Shown piece by piece: positions 15,788 to 24,606 of a stretch of DNA of 52,616 bases. The stretch lies in the IMG/VR virus record IMGVR_UViG_3300048433_000716, positions 1 to 52,616 of that record; one strand, given 5' to 3'. Each line of letters starts with the position of its first letter. Position 1 is the first letter of the stretch. A program made the position numbers and the translations under genes. This DNA comes from a virus. The notes beneath the pieces are model-generated. The model worked only from the letters and a program-made list of their open reading frames with translations, had not been told where the DNA came from and did not search any database.

Positions 15788-17266
15788 TTATCCACCTGCT
15801 CTATTTCGTGACATAAAGTAAGCACTTCCTAATGCACCCAATCCACCAATTGTCTGTCCATATATACTTGGTGACTGAATGAACTGTTGACCTTGTGTAA
15901 GGCTTATATTTCTAGTGTCGTAAGGTGTTCCTTGTAATACGCCTAATGCGTAGTTTATTTGTTCATAAGGATATTCCCTTTGCTCAACATAATCTGCATA
16001 AGCCATATCTAAAGCTCTTTGGTCTAGCTCTCTTTGAGCTTGTCCAGAGGTAAATAAACCTGCTGCTGCCTGATCACTTAGGGCTTGTGTAAGTGGTGCA
16101 AAACCTTGCAAGGCTTCTGTGGCTCTTAATCTACTAGCTTCTTCAGTCTCAAATGCTGATCTTGCTGCATCTTGTGCCCCAAATCTAGCTTGCCTTTCTG
16201 CATCATATCTAGAACGCATGACGTCTTCTGCACCAAAACGTGCACTTCTATCCCTTTCAGCCTGTGCTCTGTCTTGCTCAAAGCGACCTCTCATAACATC
16301 TTCAGCACCAAATCTAGCTGACCTATCTCTTTCTGCTTGTGCTCTATCTTGTTCGTATTGGCTTCGCATTAGGTTTTCTGCAGTAAATCTACCTTCTCTA
16401 TCTTGCATAAATTGACTACGAAGTAAGTTTTCTGCTCCAAACCTTGCTTGTCTGTCACGTTCAGCTTGTGCCCTATCTTGGTCATACCTTCCTGCCGCAA
16501 ACTGTAGCCCTTGTGCTGCTGCCTGTGCTCTTAAATCAGCAGAACCTCTTGCTCCTTCACTTTGTGTTAGGGCTTCTTGTATTCCTAATCTTGACCCACC
16601 AAAAGCACCAGACCTAGCTGCTGAAGCTCTATTTCTGGCATTAGCTCTCGCAGTTTGCCTTTCTAACTCTGCCACTGAGGCGTCTTGTGCACCTTGATAT
16701 ATGTCAAGGAAAGGTTGTGCAGTTTCCATAGTAAATGGCGACATACTATCGCCTACTAATTGCTCTCTAGTAGCACCAGTGTAATTACCTAATAAATCTT
16801 CACGACTTGCACCTTCATATGCAGGAAGAGAGCTACCTATCAAATCTGCTCTTGATGCACCTTGATATGTTGGCAATGCACCACCAAGTAATTCTTCTCT
16901 TGATGCCCCACGATATGGACTACCTATTAACTCACTTGTAGACATTCCTTGAAAGCCTTTACCTAAACCACTAGCCATATCTGAGGCTCTATCTATGTAG
17001 TCTTGATATCCAGTCGCATTGTCTCTTAAAAGTCTTTGAGCAGCTAATTCGTCTGGGGATAGTTTGGATGTTGCTCCAGTAACTGGGTCTGTATATGATG
17101 TTATTCTTGCATCTTCGTATGCTGGGTAAGGTGATCTTGCCAGTGATGACGCTTCTTCAAATAGTCTTTTACCACCCTCAGAAACCCAACCAGGTAATTG
17201 TGTATCTGTTACAACTTCGCTATAATCTGGAAGTGGGTCAACAGTTGTAGTGCAAAATCCACCCAT
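15788..17266 (-). CDS. Internal virion-type protein with two tandem-repeat arrays
   Basis: 492 residues. The N-terminal third has about five copies of a 17-residue unit built on GASREDLLG. The centre has about five copies of a charged helical unit around AQAERDRSARFGAEDVMR, likely a long coiled coil. A short C-terminal hydrophobic/glycine region follows. Shared neighbourhood with other large virion proteins suggests ejection or internal-core function. The repeats are visible at the DNA level (16170-16500 and 16720-16930). Confidence 0.5.
   Translation of the reverse strand: MGGFCTTTVDPLPDYSEVVTDTQLPGWVSEGGKRLFEEASSLARSPYPAYEDARITSYTDPVTGATSKLSPDELAAQRLLRDNATGYQDYIDRASDMASGLGKGFQGMSTSELIGSPYRGASREELLGGALPTYQGASRADLIGSSLPAYEGASREDLLGNYTGATREQLVGDSMSPFTMETAQPFLDIYQGAQDASVAELERQTARANARNRASAARSGAFGGSRLGIQEALTQSEGARGSADLRAQAAAQGLQFAAGRYDQDRAQAERDRQARFGAENLLRSQFMQDREGRFTAENLMRSQYEQDRAQAERDRSARFGAEDVMRGRFEQDRAQAERDRSARFGAEDVMRSRYDAERQARFGAQDAARSAFETEEASRLRATEALQGFAPLTQALSDQAAAGLFTSGQAQRELDQRALDMAYADYVEQREYPYEQINYALGVLQGTPYDTRNISLTQGQQFIQSPSIYGQTIGGLGALGSAYFMSRNRAGG
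16170..16500 (-). repeat. Tandem coding repeats, RDR-ARFGAEDVMR unit
   Basis: On the plus strand the string TCTTTCTGCTTGTGCTCT and near variants recur roughly every 70 bases. It encodes repeated AQAERDR and ARFGAE segments of the internal virion protein. Confidence 0.65.
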
Positions 17267-17706
17267 TATTCTTTCTCCACATATGTAGAGCCAGCTTTGA
17301 CTAGCCCTAATCTTTCATAGAATTTATCCTTTCGATCCAAGTCTCCAGAATAAATATGCCCTAATCTCACTTTAAGTTTAGCATCTTTTGCCACTTTGAT
17401 AAACGCCTTTATTAGTGATACTGCAGAATCAGTTTTTCTTTGTGAAGGCGTTACATAAAACCATACATCAGACAAATAAGGCTGATTAGACCACCAGTCA
17501 GTTGTGGTCATGCCACCTATAGAGCCAGTAATCATATTGTCTTTAATGCTTACCAAAACTAAACCCTTGTGAACCACTTCGTTGATTTTATTAATCAACT
17601 TGTATTCGTCTATGGGTGCTAAATTTATTTCAGTATTGCTATGCATCTCCTTGAGCATAACATACAAAGCTGATATTTCATTAGCACCAGCTCTAACAAC
17701 TTGCAT
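17266..17706 (-). CDS. GNAT-family acetyltransferase in the virion gene cluster
   Basis: 146 residues with a GNAT-like layout: a strand-helix start (VRAGANEISALYVMLKEMH), the ITGSIGG strand, LSDVWFYVTPSQR (the acyl-CoA region; the usual GxGxG loop is replaced by QRKTDSA) and YERLGLVKAGSTYV at the end. Small GNATs of this kind occur between virion genes of many podoviruses. Substrate unknown. Not closely related to the early GNAT pair. Confidence 0.65.
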   Translation of the reverse strand: MQVVRAGANEISALYVMLKEMHSNTEINLAPIDEYKLINKINEVVHKGLVLVSIKDNMITGSIGGMTTTDWWSNQPYLSDVWFYVTPSQRKTDSAVSLIKAFIKVAKDAKLKVRLGHIYSGDLDRKDKFYERLGLVKAGSTYVEKE

Positions 17707-18077
17707 TACATATTACCTAATGCACCCATGTCTTTAGGCATATCACCTATTCCCATCTGATCTTCTTCCATTGCATCGCCAGCACCACTTTGCTCAACCA
17801 TTTCAATTAATTGTTGCATTTCTGGCAATAATTTAACTAAAACACTAGCAACCTCTGGTGTGATTGCTTTGTCTAACATTTGCAACTCTTCTGGAGTCAT
17901 GTTTGTTAGCCTCATGAAAAGTGCATTTTTTATGCCTTCACTTGGTCTCATGATAACATCATTTGCCTCTTGAGGCATACCCATGTCTAGTTGAGGATTT
18001 GCAGGCATTCTATCTCTAATACCCATCTGAGCCTCCATAGGCATTCTTTCGCCCATCATTTCCATATCTTCAGCCAT
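17706..18077 (-). CDS. Methionine-rich hypothetical protein
   Basis: 123 residues beginning MAEDMEMMGERMPMEAQ. The ATG at 18077 is preceded by a perfect GGAGG, so the longer frame to 18113 is rejected. Very rich in Met, Asp and Glu, with a central helical domain (LTNMTPEELQMLDKAI). A similar Met-rich protein sits beside the portal (47025-47513). Function unknown; a minor virion or assembly component is likely. Confidence 0.6.
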   Translation of the reverse strand: MAEDMEMMGERMPMEAQMGIRDRMPANPQLDMGMPQEANDVIMRPSEGIKNALFMRLTNMTPEELQMLDKAITPEVASVLVKLLPEMQQLIEMVEQSGAGDAMEEDQMGIGDMPKDMGALGNM

Positions 18078-18079
18078 GA

Positions 18080-19462
18080 TTAAACCTCCTTTGTTTCGTA
18101 TAATACTGACCAATCTGTTTCTTTACAAAATAAGCCCAAAGTCCAACAAGCTGGCTCAAAGATTTTTCTATAAAGTTTACCAAGATAATCTGGCTTCTTT
18201 CTTTCGCCATATATGTAAGCTATTTCGTTTGCACGATGTTTTACCACATGTGTCCAAAATTTTACATATTTACCTTTTCTCATTTGCTTTACCATCCACA
18301 ATGCCCATAGATGATATCCATTTACATGTTTTGTAGATAGATAATCTCTAGTGAACTTGTAGTCATTGATAAGTTCTTTCCTTGTTATCAAGCCTTGTTT
18401 ATTCAATTCATTACATATCACTCGACCACCAAGTGCTCCACCAATCATACCTCCAATAGCTGTACCTATTCCTGGTAATATAGCAGTACCTATGGATTGA
18501 CCTATAGTAGTTCCAATCCCAGTCTTTGCTGCCTTTTCAACATCGCCTGTCAAAACAAGTGTGGTTGCTGCTGAAAACAACCCAGCAGTACCTGCCTGTC
18601 CAATATTTGCTTTACCTGCATCTGAAAATGGGTTTATTCTATCACCTACATTTTCAACATACCCAGATACCCCAGAAGCACTTGAAGATGTAACTGGTGC
18701 TCCAATATTTCCAAGTTTTGTTCCTTGTGTGGCAATATCATCGAAATCACCCATAAATTCAGGTGCTACTTTATATAAACCACCATCAGAACCAAATCCC
18801 ATACCTTGTTGAGCCATTGCACCTTGGTCATAAACAGACATTGTCATTTTGTCTGGGCCCAGCAAACTTGAGCTTTCTACTGTAATATCTTGCTGAAATG
18901 GCTCTAGTTGATTGTACAAAGCTTCGTTTCCAGTCATCTTTGCTGTTTTCAAAGTGTCTAATTCAGGAATATAAGCTTGATTAGTTTTTAAATTGGCAGG
19001 ATCAAAGCCTCTTCGAAGTTCATCTGTTAATCCATATGGGCTACGAGTAAATGTATCTAAAGCTCCCTCTCCTGCTCTACTTAATGCATCACCTTTGTAG
19101 TAACCACCTGGATTAACTATAGCTTCGCCAACTGCTGAACCAACTCTAGGGAGTACGCCTAATGCAGTTTCTGCTATAGCGTCAGCAAAAGTTGGAGCTT
19201 CTGGGTTCTGTAATCTGTATTGTTCATATTGCCTTTGGTATTCTCTATCTTCTGGTCTATTTGGGTCATAGGTTCTTTCCCCAACCTTGACTTGTCTAAT
19301 AAACTCAAAGATAGGCATAGCTTTTGTGCCATATACATTTTGTAAATTATCACCTTGACCACTTGAGTAGGCTCTATTTTCGTAAATATTATATGTTTTT
19401 GGTGTGTCAAGTGAATCAGATAAATTTAACACATTCCCAAGTTCATCATATTGCACAGCCAT
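18080..19462 (-). CDS. Virion-type protein with C-terminal conserved domain (copy B)
   Basis: 460 residues. The N-terminus is polar; the middle carries glycine/alanine-rich hydrophobic segments (about 315-345, GTTIGQSIGTAILPGIG) that could insert in a membrane. The last 115 residues form a separate domain starting GRVICNEL, with HLWALWMVKQMRKG, ANEIAY and ACWTLG motifs. The same domain ends the protein at 45900-47024. Likely an ejected or tail-associated protein. Confidence 0.5.
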   Translation of the reverse strand: MAVQYDELGNVLNLSDSLDTPKTYNIYENRAYSSGQGDNLQNVYGTKAMPIFEFIRQVKVGERTYDPNRPEDREYQRQYEQYRLQNPEAPTFADAIAETALGVLPRVGSAVGEAIVNPGGYYKGDALSRAGEGALDTFTRSPYGLTDELRRGFDPANLKTNQAYIPELDTLKTAKMTGNEALYNQLEPFQQDITVESSSLLGPDKMTMSVYDQGAMAQQGMGFGSDGGLYKVAPEFMGDFDDIATQGTKLGNIGAPVTSSSASGVSGYVENVGDRINPFSDAGKANIGQAGTAGLFSAATTLVLTGDVEKAAKTGIGTTIGQSIGTAILPGIGTAIGGMIGGALGGRVICNELNKQGLITRKELINDYKFTRDYLSTKHVNGYHLWALWMVKQMRKGKYVKFWTHVVKHRANEIAYIYGERKKPDYLGKLYRKIFEPACWTLGLFCKETDWSVLYETKEV

Positions 19463-19472
19463 TTTAAACTCC

Positions 19473-19793
19473 TTATGTAACCTCTAGAAAACTACCTACA
19501 ACATGCAATCTGTCTGCAGTTGCTGCAGTTACTTTTAGAATTTGATCTTCTTCTAGCACCAAAGGTTGCGTTAACAATTCTTCTGTTCCATTTGCACCAA
19601 TAGTCTTTGTTTTGTATATACTAAACACATTAGCCCCATTTGTTAAGGTTAAAGTTATAGTATCGCCACTTCCACTATCATCTGACACTAATATTGATTT
19701 GAATATCGCACTTGTTGCAGTAGGTGCAGTGTACAAAGTTGTTGCATCAGTTGTAGTCAAGTCTAGTAGTGCATTTTTATAACTATTAGCCAT
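19473..19793 (-). CDS. Small beta-rich virion protein
   Basis: 106 residues, alternating-strand pattern with Thr/Ser/Ala bias (ITLTLTNGANVFSIYKTKTI). This type is frequent in marine phage tail regions as a fibre-base or decoration protein. Overlaps the next gene by 8 bases. Confidence 0.55.
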   Translation of the reverse strand: MANSYKNALLDLTTTDATTLYTAPTATSAIFKSILVSDDSGSGDTITLTLTNGANVFSIYKTKTIGANGTEELLTQPLVLEEDQILKVTAATADRLHVVGSFLEVT

Positions 19794-19974
19794 TAAACCA
19801 ACTCACTGCCTCAGAAATCTCTTGTGTTGTTTTACTTGATGAATTTTGTGACAATATAATGTTTCTTGTCTGCAATTCTAATGAATTTACTAAAGAATTT
19901 GCCCACGTTGTGGAGTATGTGCCAGTTGGGGTAGGCATTCTAATATTAAGATTTGTTGGTGCTGACTCACTCAT
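19786..19974 (-). CDS. Small conserved virion-region protein
   Basis: 62 residues (NIRMPTPTGTYSTTWANSLVNSLELQ). Overlaps both neighbours. Unknown function, probably structural from its position between tail proteins. Confidence 0.55.
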   Translation of the reverse strand: MSESAPTNLNIRMPTPTGTYSTTWANSLVNSLELQTRNIILSQNSSSKTTQEISEAVSWFNG

Positions 19975-21875
19975 CTAAAACCATCCTGTCTTGTGTTTAT
20001 TCTAAAATCGCCTAATTGCCACTGATCTTCTGTACCTGTGCTTGCTATTTTCATTGTCATTTGTCTTGCTTTCGCTCTAGTGCTAACCTTTTCTGTTTGA
20101 TTAGTAACAGTAAAAGTGCCCTTTGTTATATCAGGGGCATTAGGGTATTTTCTAGTTTTTAACGTAATAGATAAACTTGTATCGTCAGTAGCAGTCAAGT
20201 CAGGTATAATTTTATCTACTAAAAATGTATTATCACCACCTTGTGATATTTCCATAGCAGAACTTTCTACAAAACTATTCATTGCAGAGCCATTGTCGCT
20301 TGTCCCAGTTTCATGATTATAAAGTATTCCATTTTCATCAAAAGCAAAAGGCACTTGCCTAACGCCAAATGCGTCTGACCAAACAGTTCTATTTAAAGTA
20401 CCTACTGACCAAGCTAATTCTTGATAATTGTATGTTACATAACTATCAGGCTCTGGGTTATCAGCTTCCCTTGGATTATCGTTGCTAACATAAAACCAAG
20501 TAATCTCATTAAATTTTTTGTTATGACCAACAACTGTTTTGTCAATATAATTTAGTTGCATTCTGTCATAAACGAAATACTGCACTGAGCAAGGCAAGTC
20601 TTTGACAATCCCATCATATATAAAGAAACTAGATTTCCCCATCCAATATACTGTGTTGTCTACAGATATAATTGTGTTTTTACCAGCAGCACCACAATTT
20701 GTAGCAAGTAACCTAAAGGAAAATATAAATGGCGGACCTATAAAACTCATGCCATAAGCTGCCTCGTCAGTAGCTATGAATGTTTCATCTTTGGCATTTG
20801 CTACGCCAATAATCTTAGTGCCCACCTCTAGCCTTTGGTCTCCTGCAGTATTAGTTACTGTTGGTTGCCATTGTGCAAAATTCTCTTGGTTTGACCACCT
20901 AACTAACATAGGGTCGATGTTGCCTAAGCTTCCTATTGGGTCGCTACCAAAACATACTAGATGTCTATCTGGAAAAGATATCAATGAAACTCTAGCAGTA
21001 GTAGGCACAGAAGTGGCGTCTGCCTCATCTGAAACCAATGAAGCTCTGGTCATCTCACCTACTGAGGTATCCCAATAATATATTTGTCCATTACGAACAG
21101 TAGCTATCAAATCTTCACCCCAAAGATTTAAACTCCATTGTGAATTTTCTAACCTAATATCACTTTGGTTAGTGCTTCTGGGTGTTCCCCATGTACCTGT
21201 GCTCCATGTGCCAACACCCCATCCTAGTGCTGGATCTGCTGACTGCTGACCTAATCCTTCTTGTACACCTATTAGATATTTAACATCTAAACTAGTGCCA
21301 CCACCAGTTGCAGTACTACTGGCTGCCGTTGGTACTGTTATACTATAACTATTGGCGTTTATATATGTTATTTGGTATCCTTCTATACGATTTAGTGTAT
21401 CAGCATCTATGCCTCCAACTGCAGTGGCTTGCTCCATAATTATAAAGTCACCATCTGAAGCACCATGAGATGTGTCAGTTACAGTTACAGTCGTGCTCCC
21501 ATCTGTAGTTGATAATGGATTGCTTAAATTTGTAGATGTGGCTCTTAATGGAGTTATGTCGTATAGAGCGTTATTTACAATCAAATATAGATGATTGTGT
21601 GTACCTATAGCAATTCTATCTTCGCCATCAGTATTTGCTCTCCATGATATCATGTTTCTAGCAATACCTTGTATTGTGGCTTCTTCATTAGTTATATCGC
21701 CATTTGCATCAACTTTGTCATATACTTCCTTTAACCATCCTCCAATTTTCTCTGCATAACCATTTTTAAATCTAATAAAGTTTCCATCTATCCAATACGG
21801 CCCGTTCTTACCAGCAGCATATTGTGTGATATCCTTTACTATTCCTGGTTTAATTTGCATCAATTGTAATGGCAT
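19971..21875 (-). CDS. Tail / packaged-DNA stabilisation-type protein (P22 gp10-like)
   Basis: 634 residues. The N-terminal KPGIVKDITQYAAG and GPYWIDGNFIRFKNGYAEKIGGW pattern is characteristic of the phage stabilisation family typified by P22 gp10, which plugs the portal channel after packaging. The rest is a beta-rich, propeller-like succession of Trp/Asp/Gly motifs. It is longer than P22 gp10 and may carry an extra receptor-binding part. Its presence supports a short-tailed virion. Confidence 0.6.
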   Translation of the reverse strand: MPLQLMQIKPGIVKDITQYAAGKNGPYWIDGNFIRFKNGYAEKIGGWLKEVYDKVDANGDITNEEATIQGIARNMISWRANTDGEDRIAIGTHNHLYLIVNNALYDITPLRATSTNLSNPLSTTDGSTTVTVTDTSHGASDGDFIIMEQATAVGGIDADTLNRIEGYQITYINANSYSITVPTAASSTATGGGTSLDVKYLIGVQEGLGQQSADPALGWGVGTWSTGTWGTPRSTNQSDIRLENSQWSLNLWGEDLIATVRNGQIYYWDTSVGEMTRASLVSDEADATSVPTTARVSLISFPDRHLVCFGSDPIGSLGNIDPMLVRWSNQENFAQWQPTVTNTAGDQRLEVGTKIIGVANAKDETFIATDEAAYGMSFIGPPFIFSFRLLATNCGAAGKNTIISVDNTVYWMGKSSFFIYDGIVKDLPCSVQYFVYDRMQLNYIDKTVVGHNKKFNEITWFYVSNDNPREADNPEPDSYVTYNYQELAWSVGTLNRTVWSDAFGVRQVPFAFDENGILYNHETGTSDNGSAMNSFVESSAMEISQGGDNTFLVDKIIPDLTATDDTSLSITLKTRKYPNAPDITKGTFTVTNQTEKVSTRAKARQMTMKIASTGTEDQWQLGDFRINTRQDGFR

Positions 21876-22327
21876 TATGTAACAAACCCTATATTTCTCA
21901 TTCTTTCACAAAGCCTATTAGCTCTATTAGGAACTTGTTTTGCCCATTTACTATCTTCCATTTGTATTGCTGCTTCTATCCAATTATGATCATCTACTGC
22001 CGCTTTCATTTTTTTAAATGCACTTAAACGAGGGCGACCAAGATTAAACATCATATTGGCAATGATTAATTGTGCCTCTTCTGGCAACTCATAAAAGTTG
22101 TCATAGAGTATGGTGCAGTCATCTAAGACCTTTTCTATGTCTTCAGCAAATAACTCATTTACTCTTTCTACAGAAACTGGATCTCCTACTTCTAAATTGT
22201 TTTCTGGGTCTGTAGCTCTACATAGATGCCCAATGCCACAAGTCTTGTACCCAAGATGATCTAGGTATATTTCGTACTCACAACCTTCGTCTTCTATTAA
22301 TTGCTGTTTTAAAACTTCTATATCCAT
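21875..22327 (-). CDS. T4-type lysozyme endolysin (GH24)
   Basis: 150 residues of T4-lysozyme type. The catalytic triad is aligned as E14 (DEG), D23 (LDHLG) and T29 (KTCGIGH), the spacing of T4 E11/D20/T26. It cleaves the glycan strands of peptidoglycan. There is no signal peptide, so release depends on the holin encoded directly upstream, whose stop overlaps this start. Confidence 0.85.
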   Translation of the reverse strand: MDIEVLKQQLIEDEGCEYEIYLDHLGYKTCGIGHLCRATDPENNLEVGDPVSVERVNELFAEDIEKVLDDCTILYDNFYELPEEAQLIIANMMFNLGRPRLSAFKKMKAAVDDHNWIEAAIQMEDSKWAKQVPNRANRLCERMRNIGFVT

Positions 22328-22722
22328 TACTTAGTTAATCCTTTTTGCTTCTCATATGTTCTGAGCCCGCCAAGTCCCAGCATTCCCATCAAAACGGTCA
22401 TAAGTGAACCCATATCAAAACTTGGCAAATCTGGTATAGTTACTCCTAAATATGCACATAAGAATATTGTAACAGGAGCTAGGACAAAATGCCAACATAA
22501 AGCGATACCACATGTCCAACCAATAAATGGTCTCCAGCCTGCAACAAATATTGATTTGTGTTGTGCTTCTGCTTTGTTGATTTCTAACTGACCTTTAGCA
22601 AGTTCTTGAGCATGTTTCTCAGACATGGTGGCTATATCGTGAGCCAATTTAGCCTTTTGGTCTTTGTCTTCTATGAATTTGTCTAAAAGTCCTGTAACGG
22701 GACCAATTAAAGCTTGCAACAT
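22327..22722 (-). CDS. Holin (GTA-type 3TM holin)
   Basis: 131 residues. An N-terminal charged helix is followed by WRPFIGW (63-69), then two to three membrane segments (about 70-94 and 104-120). The WRPFIGW motif is typical of the GTA_holin_3TM family. It lies immediately before the endolysin, with one-base overlaps on both sides, and should form the pores that release the lysozyme. Confidence 0.8.
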   Translation of the reverse strand: MLQALIGPVTGLLDKFIEDKDQKAKLAHDIATMSEKHAQELAKGQLEINKAEAQHKSIFVAGWRPFIGWTCGIALCWHFVLAPVTIFLCAYLGVTIPDLPSFDMGSLMTVLMGMLGLGGLRTYEKQKGLTK

Positions 22723-22916
22723 TAATATACCCTCACCTTATTTGTATCTACATTAGCTACCAATTTACACATACATTGATAAACTTGCTCTTTATCATTT
22801 TTTTTAATAATTTGATTATGCAACTGATTTTTATAAGCCAAACAGTCATTTATGTTTTTAAAGTATATAAATTCCATTGTAGCCCCTAAATAACAGACTA
22901 GCATGAACGCAGTCAC
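22722..22916 (-). CDS. Small secreted or membrane protein of the lysis cassette
   Basis: 64 residues with a hydrophobic N-terminus (MTAFMLVCYLGATMEFIYF) acting as signal or anchor, and then a small cysteine-containing domain (C25, C48, C50). Overlaps the holin start. Comparable small cysteine proteins sit in marine phage lysis cassettes; a spanin-like job is possible but no lipobox is visible. Confidence 0.55.
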   Translation of the reverse strand: MTAFMLVCYLGATMEFIYFKNINDCLAYKNQLHNQIIKKNDKEQVYQCMCKLVANVDTNKVRVY

Positions 22917-23221
22917 TTTCTAGACATCCATGCAGTAGTACCCATATATGCCCCTACAATACCAGCACCTGATAAATAAAATAGGTTCGATATATCAGAT
23001 AACGCCTTAACTCTTTCTATATCTACAAAAAACATAGCTAGTGTAAACAAGCCCATAGATATTAATGTATACCTAGCCATTCTCAGTTGGGCTAAGTGTT
23101 TTCTTAATTCGTCTTCAGTTTTTTTTATTTCTTTAACATGAGATAGCTCTTCGTCAGTTACGATACCATCGCCATCTTCATCGTATTCTTCGTATTTACT
23201 ATTTTTTTGAAATTTCTTCAT
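22913..23221 (-). CDS. EF-hand membrane protein of the lysis cassette
   Basis: 102 residues from the ATG at 23221. A canonical EF-hand loop runs from D14 to E25 (DEDGDGIVTDEE), followed by a charged helix and two membrane segments (about 50-66 and 77-97). A calcium-sensing membrane protein within the lysis genes is notable. It could be a holin partner or antiholin. The frame is open to 23257, but this start fits the stop of the neighbour at 23223. Confidence 0.65.
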   Translation of the reverse strand: MKKFQKNSKYEEYDEDGDGIVTDEELSHVKEIKKTEDELRKHLAQLRMARYTLISMGLFTLAMFFVDIERVKALSDISNLFYLSGAGIVGAYMGTTAWMSRK

Positions 23222-23222
23222 T

Positions 23223-23387
23223 TTACATTTTGTATATAATAGTTGCCATAAATACAATTAAAGTACTTGCAAAGCCTATCATTATGCTTTCAATTCTTTT
23301 AATACGAAGAATAGTTTCCTTCCAGCGTTCTGCACAAACTGCCTCGTGAGTGTCTAATTGAGCTTTAACTTCTGTTGTTTTTACCAT
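23223..23387 (-). CDS. Coiled-coil plus single-TM protein (XhlA-like)
   Basis: 54 residues from the ATG at 23387, chosen for GAGG six bases upstream. A short amphipathic coiled coil (QLDTHEAVCAERWKETILRI) precedes one C-terminal membrane helix (IMIGFASTLIVFMATII). This arrangement is like XhlA-type haemolysin or holin accessory proteins. First gene of the lysis group; the 57-base gap before it holds no clear promoter. Confidence 0.6.
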   Translation of the reverse strand: MVKTTEVKAQLDTHEAVCAERWKETILRIKRIESIMIGFASTLIVFMATIIYKM

Positions 23388-23444
23388 TTCAACCTCATTT
23401 GTATACATACATAATACACAAAAAAGACTTTTTAGACTAGCCCA

Positions 23445-24014
23445 TTATTTAAAAGGTTGTCCACAGAACCATGCTACTAAGGAGTATCTTGTTCCTTTTG
23501 TTACAGGTCTTACTCTGTGTACCATGTAAGATGGAAAAACAATTACAGTTCCCATTTTTTCTTTTATTAAGTTCTTGTCTTCAAAAAACTCAAACTCGCC
23601 ACCTTCATAATCTTCATTAAGCACAATTGTCATTGATAATTTTCTAGTTGTTCTATGAAGAAATTTGTTGATTGGGTTATTAAATCTTGTAAAGCCATCT
23701 CCATCAAAATGAAAATCGTAATGCCCATCTTTTTCGTATTCTGTTATTTGCATTGGCTCACAAGCACTAATTTCAAAGTTCCAGTTTGAGTTTTTGTTTG
23801 CAGTGTGTAAAAACTCCCAACATATATTAAAAAGCCATTCATCATTTGACCATGCCACATTGGTTTTTCTTTTTTCTTTGTCAAGTTTGATTTCTGTAGT
23901 CACACCTACTTTTGCTTCTTCCCATTTACCTTTTCCTAACTCAATAATTTTTTGACATATTTCTTTATTTAAAGCTTTATCAAAGACCCAATATGCATGT
24001 TTGGCATCACCCAT
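23445..24014 (-). CDS. 2OG-Fe(II) oxygenase, prolyl-hydroxylase type (1 of 3)
   Basis: 189 residues of the P4H/PiuC kind. Iron ligands read HFD (H102, D104) in YDFHFDGDG, with distal H166 in MVHRVRP; R176 would bind 2-oxoglutarate. It hydroxylates an unknown target. It directly follows two other members of the superfamily of quite different sequence, behind the fibre genes, which suggests modification of virion or host surface proteins, or of a nucleic acid. Confidence 0.8.
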   Translation of the reverse strand: MGDAKHAYWVFDKALNKEICQKIIELGKGKWEEAKVGVTTEIKLDKEKRKTNVAWSNDEWLFNICWEFLHTANKNSNWNFEISACEPMQITEYEKDGHYDFHFDGDGFTRFNNPINKFLHRTTRKLSMTIVLNEDYEGGEFEFFEDKNLIKEKMGTVIVFPSYMVHRVRPVTKGTRYSLVAWFCGQPFK

Positions 24015-24602
24015 TTAATTATTTTCTGTTATTAGTTTTAAATTAAATGATATAGCTATTCTACTTTTGCTCATATTTAAGTCTACTGAGTGTGGTAAAT
24101 CTGATTTCCATATAAATATATTACCTTTTTGTGCAGGAAAACGCCATTCGTTTGAATTGTATTTATTATACTCTTTAAAATGAAATCTTGAATTAGGGTC
24201 GTTAATAAATTCATGTCTATGAAATATTATATCCGCACTATTGGGTTCTGTATGCACATAAAAATTACCACTTAAATCACAGTATCCATTATGTCCATGT
24301 ACTTTATGTTGACCATATTTATACATCTCTGACACCCATATAGTTTCTATGGATACTCTATTTACATTTTGTATTTGTAATTTTTCACAATAAGCAAAAG
24401 CATTTTTAAAAATAAAATCATATAATACTTGAAACTTTTCGTTATATTCATTCCATATATTAGTATTAAAAAATGATGTCTTGCCAAATTTATATCTTCC
24501 ATCTTTAGGAAGGCGAGATAAAATGTCTTTACATGGCTGCAATATACTATCTGCTATAGCCTCGTCTTTGTTTCTTTGAATGTAGGTTGTGAATAAATCC
24601 AT
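24015..24602 (-). CDS. 2OG-Fe(II) oxygenase, TIGR02466 type (2 of 3)
   Basis: 195 residues starting MDLFTTYIQRN at 24602, four bases after the preceding stop; the frame is open to 24671 but that would overlap the neighbour. Motifs: HGHNGYCDLSGNFYVH, then ADIIFHRHE, GNIFIWKSDLPHSV and RIAISFNL at the end, matching the TIGR02466 family of phage-encoded putative 2OG-Fe(II) oxygenases. Substrate unknown. Confidence 0.75.
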   Translation of the reverse strand: MDLFTTYIQRNKDEAIADSILQPCKDILSRLPKDGRYKFGKTSFFNTNIWNEYNEKFQVLYDFIFKNAFAYCEKLQIQNVNRVSIETIWVSEMYKYGQHKVHGHNGYCDLSGNFYVHTEPNSADIIFHRHEFINDPNSRFHFKEYNKYNSNEWRFPAQKGNIFIWKSDLPHSVDLNMSKSRIAISFNLKLITENN

Positions 24603-24606
24603 CTTA

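Noticed and set aside
16170-16500. CRISPR-like array
   Set aside because: The repeats lie in a coding frame, are degenerate and have no spacer pattern.
17266-17706. Third member of the early GNAT pair
   Set aside because: Same superfamily only; lacks HHYLS and the QGLGIG loop and is a short stand-alone GNAT of the virion cluster.
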